64,000 bases of DNA from Listeria seeligeri serovar 1/2b str. SLCC3954 (GTDB lineage: Bacteria; Bacillota; Bacilli; Lactobacillales; Listeriaceae): NCBI RefSeq assembly GCF_000027145.1, contig NC_013891.1, positions 1,116,001 to 1,180,000 of the forward strand, given 5' to 3'. A model generated the notes under the pieces. It was given only the letters and a program-made list of their open reading frames with translations, was not told the origin of the DNA and ran no database searches. Made by a program: the position numbers and the translations under genes. Below, in pieces: positions 8,119-18,398 of the stretch; position 1 is the stretch's first letter; each line of letters opens with the position of its first letter.

Positions 8119-8877
8119 ATGGAACAGATTCAATCTGTAAAAAACGACCGTGTAAAAACATGGAAAAAATTACAAACAAGAAAAGGCCGCGATAAAACAG
8201 GTACTTATTTGGTGGAAGGTTTTCATTTAGTGGAGGAAGCAATTCGCCAAGATGGACTTGTAGTAGAGTTGCTTGTTTCAAAAGGTGTGTCTGTTCCTGA
8301 AGAGTGGCTAAAAGGAAACTATGATATTTTTGAGATTAGCACGGAAATCAGTCATTTCATTAGTGAAACGATGACAGAACAAGGCGTATTTGCGGTAGTT
8401 ACTACGACTGAGCCAGATATGATGTTGCTCTATGGGAAAAAACTACTTTTAGTGGATGCTGTTCAAGATCCTGGTAATGTTGGGACACTAATTCGAACAG
8501 CTGATGCAGCCGGATACGATGCGGTAATACTTGGCCGTGGTAGCGCAGACCTTTATAATCCAAAAGTTATTCGTAGTACGCAAGGTAGCCATTTCCATAT
8601 TCCTGTCATCCAAGCAAACTTATTTGATTGGATTGCGAATTTAGAAGAAGAAGGAGTTCCAGTAATTGGTGCGGTGCTTGATGAGCAGGCTAAGTCCTTA
8701 AATGATATTTCAAAACGAGATACACTTGCTTTAATAGTCGGCAACGAAGGAAATGGAATCTCCGAAGAATTACAAGCCAGACTTTCTGAAAAAGTATATA
8801 TCCCAATTTACGGCAAAAGCGAATCTTTGAACGTCGCTGTTGCCGCGGGAATTTTGCTTTATGGTTTAAGAAAATAA
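8119..8877 (+). CDS. TrmH/SpoU-family RNA 2'-O-methyltransferase
   Basis: 252 residues. The N-terminal substrate-binding domain (to about 95) carries TYLVEGFHLVEEAI. The SPOUT catalytic domain shows all three motifs: LVDAVQDPGNVGTLIRTADA, LIVGNEGNGIS and IPIYGKSESLNVAVAAGI, which form the SAM-binding trefoil knot. This is the uncharacterised rRNA-methylase-like gene that sits upstream of pheST in many Bacilli (YsgA in B. subtilis). The target nucleotide is not predictable. Confidence 0.93.
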   Translation: MEQIQSVKNDRVKTWKKLQTRKGRDKTGTYLVEGFHLVEEAIRQDGLVVELLVSKGVSVPEEWLKGNYDIFEISTEISHFISETMTEQGVFAVVTTTEPDMMLLYGKKLLLVDAVQDPGNVGTLIRTADAAGYDAVILGRGSADLYNPKVIRSTQGSHFHIPVIQANLFDWIANLEEEGVPVIGAVLDEQAKSLNDISKRDTLALIVGNEGNGISEELQARLSEKVYIPIYGKSESLNVAVAAGILLYGLRK

Positions 8878-8881
8878 GAAG

Positions 8882-8923
8882 AAGTGGTCGCTAAGCTTTT
8901 AATAACTCAGCGACCACTTTTTT
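8882..8923. terminator. bidirectional terminator
   Basis: AAGTGGTCGCT (8882-8892) and AGCGACCACTT (8909-8919) pair perfectly and T's follow. It lies between convergent genes. Confidence 0.88.
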
Positions 8924-9281
8924 AAATTTCGTCGTTTTTTTCCATTTCCACTTCGCGAATAGCGACTCGCTTTAAATCAGCCACGACACTGTGCATATAA
9001 TCAAAAGCCGCGCCCCAATCAATTCCCGTGAAAAAGCCATTCGAGCTACCGGTTGAGATAATGGTTACTTCTGTTTCACCGTGAAAATTATTTATATTCA
9101 CAAATAAGGCTGCTCGATTAGAGGAACGAAAATAGTATTTCTCACAAGCAAGGGTTGCTAGTTCGCCAAAATCAAACGTTCGAATTTCCGAAAATACAAT
9201 ATTAGAACCTACTTGACCTTGTTTAATAATTTCAAAAGTCTCAGCAACATCTGTTTTTACAATGTAACGACTAGATGGCAT
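8922..9281 (-). CDS. DUF6054-like small protein
   Basis: 119 residues, no signal peptide and no membrane segment. The sequence alternates short beta-like stretches (NIVFSEIRTFDFGELATLACEKYYFRSSN, cited in part as RTFDFGELATLACEKY) and ends in an acidic tail. I recall this architecture as DUF6054, but no function is known. GGAGG on the reverse strand precedes the ATG. It is transcribed towards the terminator shared with the methyltransferase gene. The low-complexity end (EMEKNDEI) is not informative. Confidence 0.55.
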   Translation of the reverse strand: MPSSRYIVKTDVAETFEIIKQGQVGSNIVFSEIRTFDFGELATLACEKYYFRSSNRAALFVNINNFHGETEVTIISTGSSNGFFTGIDWGAAFDYMHSVVADLKRVAIREVEMEKNDEI

Positions 9282-9393
9282 AAGAAAGGACCTCCTTTAT
9301 ATAGGCGAATCTTAATTATAGTTTAAGTTAATTGAAGAAATAGGTCAAATAAACTATTAGCTTACTAAATATAAGCAACATGGTATTAATTAG

Positions 9394-9422
9394 TTACTTT
9401 CTGATGATATATATGTTACAAT
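9394..9422 (+). promoter_or_regulatory. promoter of the hxlR gene
   Basis: TTACTT (9394-9399), 17-bp spacer, TACAAT (9417-9422), 20 bases before the HxlR start. It is a good sigma-A match. Confidence 0.65.
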
Positions 9423-9441
9423 ATCCTGAGAGGTGAGAATT

Positions 9442-9765
9442 ATGACTGATGCACATGTTGTATGTCCGAAGTTTGAATCGGCGTTCCAATTGTTAGGTAA
9501 ACGCTGGACAGGACTTATCATCAATGTCTTACTGACTGGTCCAAAAAGGTTTAAACAAGTTGCCGCTGAGATTCCACAAATGAGCGATCGGGTGCTTGCA
9601 GAACGTTTGAAGGAACTTGAGGAAATGGATATTTGTGTAAGACAAGTTTATCCAGAAACTCCTGTACGCATTGAATATGAATTAACTGAAAAAGGTAAAG
9701 CACTCCAAGAAGTAATGCTTGAGGTCCAGTGTTGGGCAGATAAATGGGTGGAAGTACCGAATTAA
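9442..9765 (+). CDS. HxlR-family transcriptional regulator
   Basis: 107 residues. CPKFESAFQLLGKRWTGLI with the conserved N-terminal Cys, then KRFKQVAAEIPQMSDRVL and LAERLKELEEMDI are the HxlR winged-helix signature. The wing is RIEYELTEKGKAL. The ATG at 9442 is chosen over the upstream GTG because GAGAGGTGAGA lies at correct spacing before it. HxlR proteins respond to thiols, electrophiles or oxidants, and here a single Cys near the start is present. No adjacent target gene is seen; the next gene is the pheST T-box leader. Confidence 0.88.
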   Translation: MTDAHVVCPKFESAFQLLGKRWTGLIINVLLTGPKRFKQVAAEIPQMSDRVLAERLKELEEMDICVRQVYPETPVRIEYELTEKGKALQEVMLEVQCWADKWVEVPN

Positions 9766-9772
9766 AACAAAG

Positions 9773-9808
9773 ATAATCTCTCTGCTCAAATGGAGAGATT
9801 ATTTTTTA
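9773..9808 (+). terminator. rho-independent terminator
   Basis: ATAATCTCTC (9773-9782) pairs with GAGAGATTAT (9793-9802), followed by T's. It isolates hxlR from pheST. Confidence 0.85.
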
Positions 9809-9810
9809 GC

Positions 9811-9839
9811 TTGAATCTTTCCTAGAACCATACTATAAT
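9811..9839 (+). promoter_or_regulatory. pheST promoter
   Basis: TTGAAT (9811-9816), 17-bp spacer, TATAAT (9834-9839). It drives the T-box leader and pheST. Confidence 0.8.
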
Positions 9840-9859
9840 AGAAACTATCTAAATAACAA

Positions 9860-10105
9860 AAGACAATGAAAGAGAAAAGTAACAAAGCGTGTTTGTGTAG
9901 GGAGAAGTGGTCATAGACTGAAAACCACTTTACAAACTAATTTGTGAACATTTCAGCTCTGGAGTCGCCACTGGGAAGCGTTTTTATGTGAAGGTGGTCC
10001 GGTTACTAAGCCGTTATCAAAATTTTGAGTGGGAGCAAATTATTTGTTCTTATTAGGGTGGTACCGCGAGAAGTCTCGTCCCTTTGTGGATAGAGCTTTT
10101 TTATT
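9860..10105 (+). ncRNA. T-box riboswitch (Phe) upstream of pheST
   Basis: The conserved T-box sequence AGGGTGGTACCGCG is at 10055-10068, followed by the attenuator region and a T-run near 10098-10103. A Stem I region precedes it. A TTC codon at 9952-9954, in the context GAACATTTCAGC, is the likely Phe specifier. The RNA binds uncharged tRNA-Phe and then favours the antiterminator, raising pheST expression on Phe starvation. The 5' boundary is approximate. Confidence 0.92.
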
Positions 10106-10131
10106 TTGTCTAAAAAGAAGGAGTGAACGGT

Positions 10132-11184
10132 ATGTTAGAACAATTGAAAACGCTGAAAAGTGAGGCAGAAGTACAAATTGCCGCGGCAACAGATTTAAAA
10201 ACATTGAACGACTTACGGGTGAAATACCTTGGGAAAAAAGGACCAATGACAGAAATCATGAAACAAATGGGAAAACTTTCAGCAGAAGAAAGACCAAAAA
10301 TGGGTTCACTCGCTAATGAAGTTAGAACAGCTTTAACCGAAGCGATTTCAAGCAAACAAGAAATCTTAGAAAAAGAAGCAATCAATGAAAAACTAAAATC
10401 TGAAACAATCGACGTTACTTTGCCTGGTACGAATCCAAGTATCGGAACTGCTCATTTACTAACACAAGTAATTGAAGAAATGGAAGATATGTTTATTGGA
10501 ATGGGTTATGCCATTGCGGAAGGCCCAGAAGTAGAGCTAGATTACTACAACTTTGAAGCATTAAACTTACCAAAAGATCACCCAGCTCGTGATATGCAAG
10601 ATAGTTTTTATATTACAGAAAACACGCTTTTACGCACGCAAACTTCTCCAGTACAAGCAAGAACAATGGAAAAACATGATTTTAAAAATGGACCAATCAA
10701 AGTTATCTGTCCAGGGAAAGTATATCGTCGTGATAATGATGACGCGACCCATTCTCACCAATTTACCCAAATTGAAGGACTCGTGGTTGGTGAAAATATC
10801 ACTTTTGCTGACTTAAAAGGAACATTAACTGTACTTGCTAAAACCATGTTTGGCGAAGAACGTGAAATTCGTTTACGCCCATCTTTCTTCCCGTTCACAG
10901 AGCCTTCTGTTGAAATGGATATTTCTTGCTTCAAATGTGGCGGAAAAGGTTGCCGTGTCTGTAAAGGAACTGGTTGGATTGAAATTTTAGGTAGTGGTAT
11001 GGTTCATCCAAACGTGCTTGAAATGTCGGGAATTGATTCCACGCGTTATAGTGGATTTGCTTTTGGACTCGGACCAGAACGTGTTGCTATGCTGAAATAT
11101 GCGGTGGATGATATTCGCCATTTATATACGAATGATTTACGCTTTACGAAGCAATTTCAAAGCACAGAAACGGGGGAAATCTAA
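10132..11184 (+). CDS. pheS: phenylalanyl-tRNA synthetase alpha subunit
   Basis: 350 residues, the normal length. An N-terminal coiled coil (1-90) binds tRNA. The class II catalytic core shows motif 2 ([20 protein letters not shown]) and motif 3 ([16 protein letters not shown]). An insertion [17 protein letters not shown] with four Cys is a typical zinc-like knuckle of Gram-positive PheS. The ATG at 10132 is preferred over GTG 10123 because AAGGAG is placed correctly. It overlaps pheT by one base (TAATG). Regulated by the T-box leader. Confidence 0.97.
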   Translation: MLEQLKTLKSEAEVQIAAATDLKTLNDLRVKYLGKKGPMTEIMKQMGKLSAEERPKMGSLANEVRTALTEAISSKQEILEKEAINEKLKSETIDVTLPGTNPSIGTAHLLTQVIEEMEDMFIGMGYAIAEGPEVELDYYNFEALNLPKDHPARDMQDSFYITENTLLRTQTSPVQARTMEKHDFKNGPIKVICPGKVYRRDNDDATHSHQFTQIEGLVVGENITFADLKGTLTVLAKTMFGEEREIRLRPSFFPFTEPSVEMDISCFKCGGKGCRVCKGTGWIEILGSGMVHPNVLEMSGIDSTRYSGFAFGLGPERVAMLKYAVDDIRHLYTNDLRFTKQFQSTETGEI

Positions 11185-13592
11185 TGTTAGTTTCATACAA
11201 TTGGGTCAAAGAATTTTTTGAAGAGTTCCCGTTATCAGCAGAAGAGCTAGGAGAAGCAATTACAAGAACTGGAATCGAAATTGAAGGAGTGGAAGAATTA
11301 AGCGCTAGTTTGAAAAATGTTGTTGTGGGAGAAGTACTAACATGCGAACGTCACCCTGATGCAGAAAAACTTAATAAATGTTTAGTTCAAACGGATGAAA
11401 AAGAACCTGTGCAAATCATCTGTGGGGCTCCAAATGTGGCAGCTGGACAAAAAGTCATTGTCGCAAAAGTGGGCGCAAGACTTCCAGGTGGACTAAAAAT
11501 TAAACGTGCAAAATTGCGCGGTGAAGTATCAGAAGGAATGATTTGCTCGCTTTCTGAACTAGGTTTTGAAAGCAAAGTTGTTCCAAAAGCTTATGCAGAT
11601 GGGATTTATGTTTTACCAGAACATGTTGAAGTAGGCGTAAGTGCGATTTCTTTACTGGGTCTAGACGATGCCATTCTTGATATGGCCATTACACCTAACC
11701 GTGCCGATGCCCTTAGTATGAACGGGGTAGCACATGAAGTAGGCGCAATTATTCACCAAAAACCAGCACAACCGACTCAACCTGATGTGTCAGAAAAAGG
11801 AACAGCAGACACCTTTTTAACAGTAGAAGTAGAAAATCCAACCGAAACACCTTATTATGCAATTAAAATGGTGGAAAATATCACGATTAAAGAATCGCCG
11901 CTATGGTTACAAACAAAACTAATGAAAGCGGGAATTCGTCCGCATAATAATGTGGTAGATGTGACTAACTACATCAATTTATTATATGGCCAACCACTAC
12001 ACTCCTTCGATTACGATAAAATTGGTAGTAAAAAAATTGTGGTTCGTTCTGCTAAAGAAAATGAAGAAATCACTACGCTTGATGGTGAAAAACGCAAACT
12101 ACAAGCTGGCCATACAGTTATTACTAATGGAAAAGAACCGATTGCAATCGCTGGTGTAATGGGTGGTGAAAGCTCGGAAGTGACCGAAAATACAACAGTG
12201 GTCGCATTAGAAGGCGCTATTTTCAGTAGTTCATCAATCGGTAAAGCTTCCAGAGAATTATATTTACGTACCGAAGCAAGCATTCGTTATGACAAAGGTT
12301 CAGATGCTTGGAAAGTAGAAAAAGCGCTGGCTCATGGTGGAGCACTTATTGCAGAACTTAGCGGAGGAACACTTGTAGGTGGAGTTGTTGAAGTCGACAA
12401 TCGCGCAAAAGCAATCAATAAAATTGAAACAAGCTTAACGCGGATTAATCGTATTTTAGGAACAGAAATTACGCTTGCTGAAATCGAAACTATTTTTGAT
12501 CGACTTGGATTTGTTTTAGAAGTAAACGACGACAAACTAATTATCGAAGTACCATCAAGACGTTGGGATATTACTATTGAAGCAGATATTTTGGAAGAAG
12601 TAGCACGGATTTATGGCTATGATGAAATTCCAGTGACCTTACCAGCAACTAGCACGACTGGCGGATTATCTCTAAATCAAAAAGCTCGTCGCGTGATGCG
12701 CAATTATTTAGAAGGAGCGGGACTTAACCAAGCTCTAACTTATTCCCTAACTTCTAAAAAAGATGCGACTCGTTTAGCATTATCGAATGAAAAAACGGTA
12801 GCACTTTCGATGCCAATGAGTGAAGAGCATAGTCATTTAAGAACAAGTATCGTTCCACAATTAATCCGTAGTGCAAGTTATAACATTGCTCGTAAAAATA
12901 TGGATGTAGCTTTATACGAAATGGGTACAGTTTTCTACGCAACAGAAGGCGACAATTTACCAATCGAACAAGAGCATTTAGCAGGATTAATTACTGGCAA
13001 CTGGCATGAAGCTGATTGGCAAAAAACACCAAAACCAGTAGACTTTTTCGTACTAAAAGGAATTGTCGAAGGTTTAGTGAAAAAACTAGGCATTAAAGCA
13101 GACCTAGTATGGAAACAAACCGAGAAAGAAGAACTTCATCCGGGAAGAACAGCAAGTATTTATATAGAAGGAAAAGAAATTGGTTACCTAGGTGGACTCC
13201 ATCCAGCAGTAGAAGCAAGTGCTGATTTAAAAGAAACCTATGTATTTGAAATCAATGTAGAAGAAGTACTGGCTGCTTCGAAAGAGAAAGTGGTTTATCA
13301 TCCAATTCCACGCTATCCGGAAATGACACGCGACTTGGCATTACTAGTGGATAAAAATACTGATCACGCAACTATTTTAGAAGTAATTAAATCGCATGGT
13401 GGTAATTTGCTAGTAGATATCGAGTTATTTGATATTTTTGAAGGGGAAAGCTTAGGAGAAAACAAAAAATCTCTAGCCTATACTCTGACTTTCCTAGATA
13501 GTGAAAGAACGCTTGTGGAAGAAGATGTACAAAAAGCAACCAATAAAGTAGTTGAAGTATTACAAGAAAAATTAAACGCGATTATTCGCTAA
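11184..13592 (+). CDS. pheT: phenylalanyl-tRNA synthetase beta subunit
   Basis: 802 residues, full length. Domains in order: tRNA-binding OB fold (about 40-150), B3/B4 editing domain (about 215-390, with LRTEASIRYDKGSD), B5 (about 410-480), class II-like core, and the C-terminal FDX-ACB anticodon-binding domain (about 708-802, YPEMTRDLALLVDKNTDH). It forms the alpha2-beta2 enzyme with PheS and clears Tyr-tRNA-Phe. Translationally coupled to pheS by TAATG. Nothing unusual. Confidence 0.97.
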   Translation: MLVSYNWVKEFFEEFPLSAEELGEAITRTGIEIEGVEELSASLKNVVVGEVLTCERHPDAEKLNKCLVQTDEKEPVQIICGAPNVAAGQKVIVAKVGARLPGGLKIKRAKLRGEVSEGMICSLSELGFESKVVPKAYADGIYVLPEHVEVGVSAISLLGLDDAILDMAITPNRADALSMNGVAHEVGAIIHQKPAQPTQPDVSEKGTADTFLTVEVENPTETPYYAIKMVENITIKESPLWLQTKLMKAGIRPHNNVVDVTNYINLLYGQPLHSFDYDKIGSKKIVVRSAKENEEITTLDGEKRKLQAGHTVITNGKEPIAIAGVMGGESSEVTENTTVVALEGAIFSSSSIGKASRELYLRTEASIRYDKGSDAWKVEKALAHGGALIAELSGGTLVGGVVEVDNRAKAINKIETSLTRINRILGTEITLAEIETIFDRLGFVLEVNDDKLIIEVPSRRWDITIEADILEEVARIYGYDEIPVTLPATSTTGGLSLNQKARRVMRNYLEGAGLNQALTYSLTSKKDATRLALSNEKTVALSMPMSEEHSHLRTSIVPQLIRSASYNIARKNMDVALYEMGTVFYATEGDNLPIEQEHLAGLITGNWHEADWQKTPKPVDFFVLKGIVEGLVKKLGIKADLVWKQTEKEELHPGRTASIYIEGKEIGYLGGLHPAVEASADLKETYVFEINVEEVLAASKEKVVYHPIPRYPEMTRDLALLVDKNTDHATILEVIKSHGGNLLVDIELFDIFEGESLGENKKSLAYTLTFLDSERTLVEEDVQKATNKVVEVLQEKLNAIIR

Positions 13593-13598
13593 TAGAAC

Positions 13599-13652
13599 GA
13601 ACCAATCTGTACGGAGAAATTTACCTTCAGGTTGGTTTTCTTTTTTTTGCTT
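13599..13652 (+). terminator. pheST terminator
   Basis: GAACCAATCTG pairs imperfectly with CAGGTTGGTTTTC around a 15-nt loop and a run of T's follows. Confidence 0.65.
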
Positions 13653-13713
13653 CACTTTATGAAATAGTGCGTGGTATAATGTTAAACAAGGCACACACAA
13701 AAGGACGAGAAAA

Positions 13714-14415
13714 ATGACCTATGTAGAATTGAAAGACGTATCGAAATACTATCAAATGGGTGAAAATGTTGTCACAGCTAACGATAAAATAACTTTCGGC
13801 ATAAAAAAAGGTGAATTAGTTATTATTGTTGGTCCTTCTGGTGCAGGTAAATCTACTGTACTAAATATTTTAGGAGGAATGGACAGCGCAAGTGAAGGTA
13901 AAATCATGGTTGATAACCAAGATATTGCTCAGTATAACGCAAAACAATTAACAAAGTATCGCCGAACAGACGTTGGTTTTGTTTTCCAGTTTTATAATTT
14001 AGTACCTAATTTAACCGCAAAAGAAAACGTGGAATTAGCTGCTCAAATTGCGCCTAATGCATTAGATGCAGAAACTGTTTTAAAACAAGTTGGTCTGAGT
14101 CATCGGTTAGATAATTTCCCAGCACAACTTTCTGGGGGAGAGCAACAACGAGTCGCCATCGCGAGAGCACTCGCAAAAGCACCGAAATTATTGCTTTGTG
14201 ATGAACCTACAGGAGCACTTGATTATGATACCGGTAAATCGGTCTTAAAACTTTTGCAAGAAACCTGCAAAAATACGGGGACTACGGTTATTATCATCAC
14301 ACATAACACCGCAATTACACCAATTGCGGACCGAATTATCGAAATTAATAATGCAAAAGTTCGTAGCAACAAAGAAAATCTGGACCCAATGTCAATTGAC
14401 AACTTAGAATGGTAG
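13714..14415 (+). CDS. ABC transporter ATP-binding protein (MacB/LolD type)
   Basis: 233 residues. Walker [10 protein letters not shown], signature [15 protein letters not shown], Walker [13 protein letters not shown], and the D-loop and His switch (IIITHN) are all present. [19 protein letters not shown] is typical of the MacB/LolD/FtsE class, which drives mechanotransmission permeases instead of substrate pores. The permease gene starts 13 bases downstream. Predicted export of peptides or lipids, or antimicrobial-peptide resistance. No linked two-component system is seen in the window. Confidence 0.93.
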   Translation: MTYVELKDVSKYYQMGENVVTANDKITFGIKKGELVIIVGPSGAGKSTVLNILGGMDSASEGKIMVDNQDIAQYNAKQLTKYRRTDVGFVFQFYNLVPNLTAKENVELAAQIAPNALDAETVLKQVGLSHRLDNFPAQLSGGEQQRVAIARALAKAPKLLLCDEPTGALDYDTGKSVLKLLQETCKNTGTTVIIITHNTAITPIADRIIEINNAKVRSNKENLDPMSIDNLEW

Positions 14416-14428
14416 AAAGGAGCAACTA

Positions 14429-17400
14429 GTGAAACGTACAGCATTATGGAAAGACATCTTTCGTGAAATATGGCGTTCAAAAAGCCGTTTTATCTCCATT
14501 TTTATGTTGATTATGCTCGGTGTCGCTTTTTTCTCAGGACTTAAAGCAACAGGGCCAGATATGCTTTTAACAGCGGATAACTATTTCAATAAATATGAAT
14601 TAGCCAATTTTCGCGTGCAATCAACCTATGGCATCGATCAAACAGATAAACAAGCATTAGAAGATATTTCTGGTGTGGAAGAAGTGGAGCTTGGTTACAC
14701 CGCAGACGTATTAATGGACGATAAAAATATTGTCACCAAATTATATTCCACATCAAAAAATAATTCTTTAGACCAGTACAAAGTAACCAGCGGCCGTTTA
14801 CCCGAGAAATCTGGGGAAATTGCGCTTGATGACAATGATATTATTCACGAAAACGTAAAAATAGGTGATAAAGTTACTTTTGTAAATAGTGATGGAAGTA
14901 AATTAACAAATACTTTAGATAAAACAACCTATAAAGTGGTTGGTTTTGTTCAATCACCATCGTATATTCAAACGTCCGAACGTGGCTCAAGCACAATCGG
15001 AAATGGGAAGACAGATGCCTTTGGTGTGATTCCTGAGCAAGATTTTGATTTACCTGAATACACGGTTGCTAATATGAATTTCCAAAATTTAGCCTCCAAA
15101 AAAGCTTTTAGTGATGAATATATCTCAGCAGAAGAAAAAGATAAAGCAAACATCGAAAAAGTACTCAAAGGCCAACCAGCCAGTCGATTAGCTGAAATCA
15201 AAAAAACAGAACAAAAGAAATTAGATGACGCAACAAACGATATTAATAAAGCCAAAGCTGAATTAAAAACGAATGAAGACAAACTAGCAGAAGCCAAAGC
15301 GCAAATTGACGCTGGATTTTCTGAGTATAACGCTGCTAAAGCAAGTTATGAAGCGAAAATTAAGCAAGGTGAGGCAGAAATAGAAGCAGGCGAACAAGAA
15401 CTTGCTAGCGCAAAAACAAAACTAGACGCTGCCAAACTCCAGCTTTCTGAGGGCGAAGAAGCTATTTTACAAGCAGAAGAAGAGCTTAAAGAAAACCAAG
15501 CAATCTGGGAAGAAAATAATAATCTTTTAAATACAGTTAATGGCTATCTGCAAAATGCAAGAGGTACATTAGAAAATGCCCTAAACCAGCCAGATTTGAC
15601 GGATTATGAAATTGACCGTGCTAGTTTAACTAACTCCTTTAGCATGATTGCGACACAACTAGATTTATCTGCGAGCGAGAAAGCGGAATACCAGAAAACA
15701 CTTGATAGTCTGCTGGATGATTATGATAATGGCGACATTACGGATGCTCAAATCCGCTCTGGTCTAAATGCAGCGCTTGGGCAAGTTGCAAACGCAGAAA
15801 AAGAATATCAAACCGCAAGAACTGCTTTAGATAGTGGCAAACAACAACTAGATCAAGGTGCCAAAACACTTGCCGCTAAAAAGCAAGAACTGCAAACTGC
15901 GAAAGCCTCCTATGAAGCAGGACTCGCGCAATACAATTCCGGAATGGAAAAGATAGCAACTGCAAAAAATGAACTAGCTGCTGGAAAAGAAACGGGCAGT
16001 ACAGAACTTCAAAATGCGTTTGCGAAACTAAATACAGCAGAAGCAGAATACGAAAAAAATCTCACCAAGTTTACAACCGAAAAGCAAAAAGCAGAAGCAC
16101 AACTTGCAAAAGCAGAAAAAGATGTCCAAATCGGTCAAGAAAAATTAGATGCATTAAAGACACCAAAATATTATGTGCTTGACCGAAACGATAACCCCGG
16201 TTACAGCGAATACAAAGAAAATGCCGATCGGTTAACTTCACTATCGACCGCATTCCCGATTTTCTTTTTCTTAATTGCTGCACTTGTTTGTTTAACGACA
16301 ATGACGAGGATGGTAGAAGAACAAAGAACCCAAATCGGAACACTAAAAGCATTTGGTTATTCCAATACGAGTATTATTTCAAAATATCTGGTTTATGGTT
16401 CAATTGCCAGTGTTCTCGGGAGTGTTGCCGGAATATTAATTGGTTTCCAGTTTTTCCCAAACATCATTTTCGATGCTTATAAATCAATGTATACAATGCC
16501 ACCAGTAGATATTGCTTTCTATTGGAGTTATAGCTTATTGTCCTTACTTGTAGCGCTACTTTGTACGACATTTACAGCTTATGTGGCTTGTCGGGCAGAA
16601 CTCCGCGCTAACGCAGCAACTCTAATGCGTCCGAAAGCACCGAAAGTCGGTAAAAGGATTGTCTTAGAACGAATTAATTTTATTTGGAAACGCATGAACT
16701 TCACTAGTAAAGTAACTGCTAGAAATCTTTTCCGCTATAAACAACGGATGCTAATGACTGTTCTTGGTGTAGCTGGTTGTACAGCATTAATTCTTACTGG
16801 TTTTGGTCTTCGAAATTCGATTAGTGATATTGCCACATTGCAGTATGGTCAAATCATGAAGTATGATGCCGCAGTCTATCAAGATACTAGTGCTCCAAAA
16901 ACGGCAAAAGCAACTTATAGTGAATTAATGGATGATCCAAATATTGATAGCAAATTAGCCATCGCCCAAACGAATATGGATGCCGTGAAGCCAGGGAAAT
17001 CTGCTCAAGCACTTTCGATTATTGTACCTAAGAACGTGAATGAGTTGCCAGACTTTATTGTGCTCCGCGACAGAGAAAGCCATACGACTGAAAAACTAAC
17101 AGATGACGGAGCAATTATTAGTGAAAAGCTTGCGAAATTATATGACATTAAACCAGGCGACAAAGTTACTGTGAAAAATGCAGAAAATGATAAGTTTACT
17201 ATTAAAGTAAGTGGCATCACTGAAAATTACGCGATGCATTATATTTATATGACACCAACGTATTATCAACAAATTTTTGATAAACAACCTGTCTATAATT
17301 TAGATTTGTTAATGTTAAACGATACGTCACAAAAGACAGAAACAAGCTATGCTGAAAAATTAGTGGATAGTAAATCAATCCTAAATGTAACATTCTCCAA

Positions 17401-17839
17401 CAATGTAAGTTCCATGTTGACAGACACATTAGATAGCTTAAATATCGTTATTGTAGTACTAATCACCTCCGCAGCACTACTCGCGTTTGTTGTCTTGTAT
17501 AACTTAACGAATATCAATGTTTCTGAACGAATAAGGGAACTATCGACCATTAAAGTACTCGGTTTTTATCCGAAAGAAGTCACGATGTATGTTTATCGGG
17601 AAAATATTATTTTGACCTTAATGGGAATTGTCACAGGGTTTGTGCTCGGTTTCTTCTTGCATCGATTCATAATTACGACCGCAGAAGTCGACCAAATGAT
17701 GTTCAGCCCAGCAATTGATTGGACGAGCTACCTGTTCTCCAGCATACTCACTTTAGTATTTGCCTCGGTGGTAATGATTGTGATGCATATTAAACTTAAA
17801 CGGATTGATATGATCGAAGCACTTAAATCAGTGGAATAA
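14429..17839 (+). CDS. large FtsX-family ABC permease with coiled-coil extracytoplasmic region
   Basis: 1136 residues, GTG start after AAAGGAG. One N-terminal membrane helix (about 20-40) is followed by a long extracytoplasmic region. That region contains an Ala/Lys/Glu-rich coiled coil (about 250-590, many AKAELKTNEDKLAEAKAQ-like heptads). Two FtsX blocks follow, at about 610-730 (FFFLIAALVCLTTMTRMVEEQRTQ) and 1015-1130. This layout matches the FtsX/MacB-like permeases of Firmicutes with a hairpin stalk reaching towards the wall. It forms one transporter with the preceding ATPase. The substrate is unknown; envelope stress or lipid/peptide export is likely. Confidence 0.88.
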   Translation: MKRTALWKDIFREIWRSKSRFISIFMLIMLGVAFFSGLKATGPDMLLTADNYFNKYELANFRVQSTYGIDQTDKQALEDISGVEEVELGYTADVLMDDKNIVTKLYSTSKNNSLDQYKVTSGRLPEKSGEIALDDNDIIHENVKIGDKVTFVNSDGSKLTNTLDKTTYKVVGFVQSPSYIQTSERGSSTIGNGKTDAFGVIPEQDFDLPEYTVANMNFQNLASKKAFSDEYISAEEKDKANIEKVLKGQPASRLAEIKKTEQKKLDDATNDINKAKAELKTNEDKLAEAKAQIDAGFSEYNAAKASYEAKIKQGEAEIEAGEQELASAKTKLDAAKLQLSEGEEAILQAEEELKENQAIWEENNNLLNTVNGYLQNARGTLENALNQPDLTDYEIDRASLTNSFSMIATQLDLSASEKAEYQKTLDSLLDDYDNGDITDAQIRSGLNAALGQVANAEKEYQTARTALDSGKQQLDQGAKTLAAKKQELQTAKASYEAGLAQYNSGMEKIATAKNELAAGKETGSTELQNAFAKLNTAEAEYEKNLTKFTTEKQKAEAQLAKAEKDVQIGQEKLDALKTPKYYVLDRNDNPGYSEYKENADRLTSLSTAFPIFFFLIAALVCLTTMTRMVEEQRTQIGTLKAFGYSNTSIISKYLVYGSIASVLGSVAGILIGFQFFPNIIFDAYKSMYTMPPVDIAFYWSYSLLSLLVALLCTTFTAYVACRAELRANAATLMRPKAPKVGKRIVLERINFIWKRMNFTSKVTARNLFRYKQRMLMTVLGVAGCTALILTGFGLRNSISDIATLQYGQIMKYDAAVYQDTSAPKTAKATYSELMDDPNIDSKLAIAQTNMDAVKPGKSAQALSIIVPKNVNELPDFIVLRDRESHTTEKLTDDGAIISEKLAKLYDIKPGDKVTVKNAENDKFTIKVSGITENYAMHYIYMTPTYYQQIFDKQPVYNLDLLMLNDTSQKTETSYAEKLVDSKSILNVTFSNNVSSMLTDTLDSLNIVIVVLITSAALLAFVVLYNLTNINVSERIRELSTIKVLGFYPKEVTMYVYRENIILTLMGIVTGFVLGFFLHRFIITTAEVDQMMFSPAIDWTSYLFSSILTLVFASVVMIVMHIKLKRIDMIEALKSVE

Positions 17840-17841
17840 CT

Positions 17842-17874
17842 AAGAACCTGCTTTTTAGCAGGTTCTTTTATTTG
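17842..17874 (+). terminator. rho-independent terminator
   Basis: AAGAACCTGC (17842-17851) and GCAGGTTCTT (17858-17867) form a 10-bp perfect stem with T's. Confidence 0.9.
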
Positions 17875-17929
17875 ACTAAAGCAGTAAACAATACTAAACT
17901 TAAAAAATAGTTAAAGGGGTGAACTTTAT

Positions 17930-18382
17930 TTGGAAAAACAAAAAGTAAAACAACTGATTCATAGCTACCAACAAACTTACATATTTGCTTTAACTCAAAT
18001 CCATCAAGCTATATCAGAACTTTCCACAAGTACCGCTGATATTTCCATTGAGCAGTTTTTTGTTTTACGGGAAATTGCAGAGAACGACGGGATTGGTGCG
18101 AGCGATTTAGCTTTATGCTTACTAGCAAATAAAAGCGCCGTCACACCAAAACTCAAAAAATTGGAAGAAAAAGGTTATATTAAGCGGGAAAAAAATCCCA
18201 CTGATAAAAGAGCAATTATTTTAACTATCACGAAGAAAGGAAATGAGGTTTATCAAGAATGTGAACAAAAACTTGAAAACCTTGTAAATGATTGGCTAGA
18301 AATTTTAGGGGAAAAAGACAGCGAACAATTTTTAAATTTGTATGAAAAAATCACCAAGTCAGTCATTCAAACTAGAAGATAA
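17930..18382 (+). CDS. MarR-family regulator
   Basis: 150 residues, TTG start at 17930 behind AAAGGGGTGA. The winged helix is seen in LREIAENDGIGASDLALCLLANKSAVTPKLKKLEEKGY, cited in part as KSAVTPKLKKLEEKGY, with the wing KNPTDKRAIILTITKKG (the DxR signature). Helical ends mediate dimer formation. The stop is 16 bases before the efflux gene's chosen start, so the two form an operon. Predicted repressor of the MMPL transporter, probably released by a toxic substrate. Confidence 0.9.
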   Translation: MEKQKVKQLIHSYQQTYIFALTQIHQAISELSTSTADISIEQFFVLREIAENDGIGASDLALCLLANKSAVTPKLKKLEEKGYIKREKNPTDKRAIILTITKKGNEVYQECEQKLENLVNDWLEILGEKDSEQFLNLYEKITKSVIQTRR

Positions 18383-18398
18383 AAAGGAGAGATTTGGC

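Noticed and set aside
15100..16100. Repeat-rich stretch in the FtsX permease as tandem DNA repeats
   Set aside because: The pattern arises from coiled-coil heptads rich in Ala, Lys, Glu; no exact DNA unit repeats.
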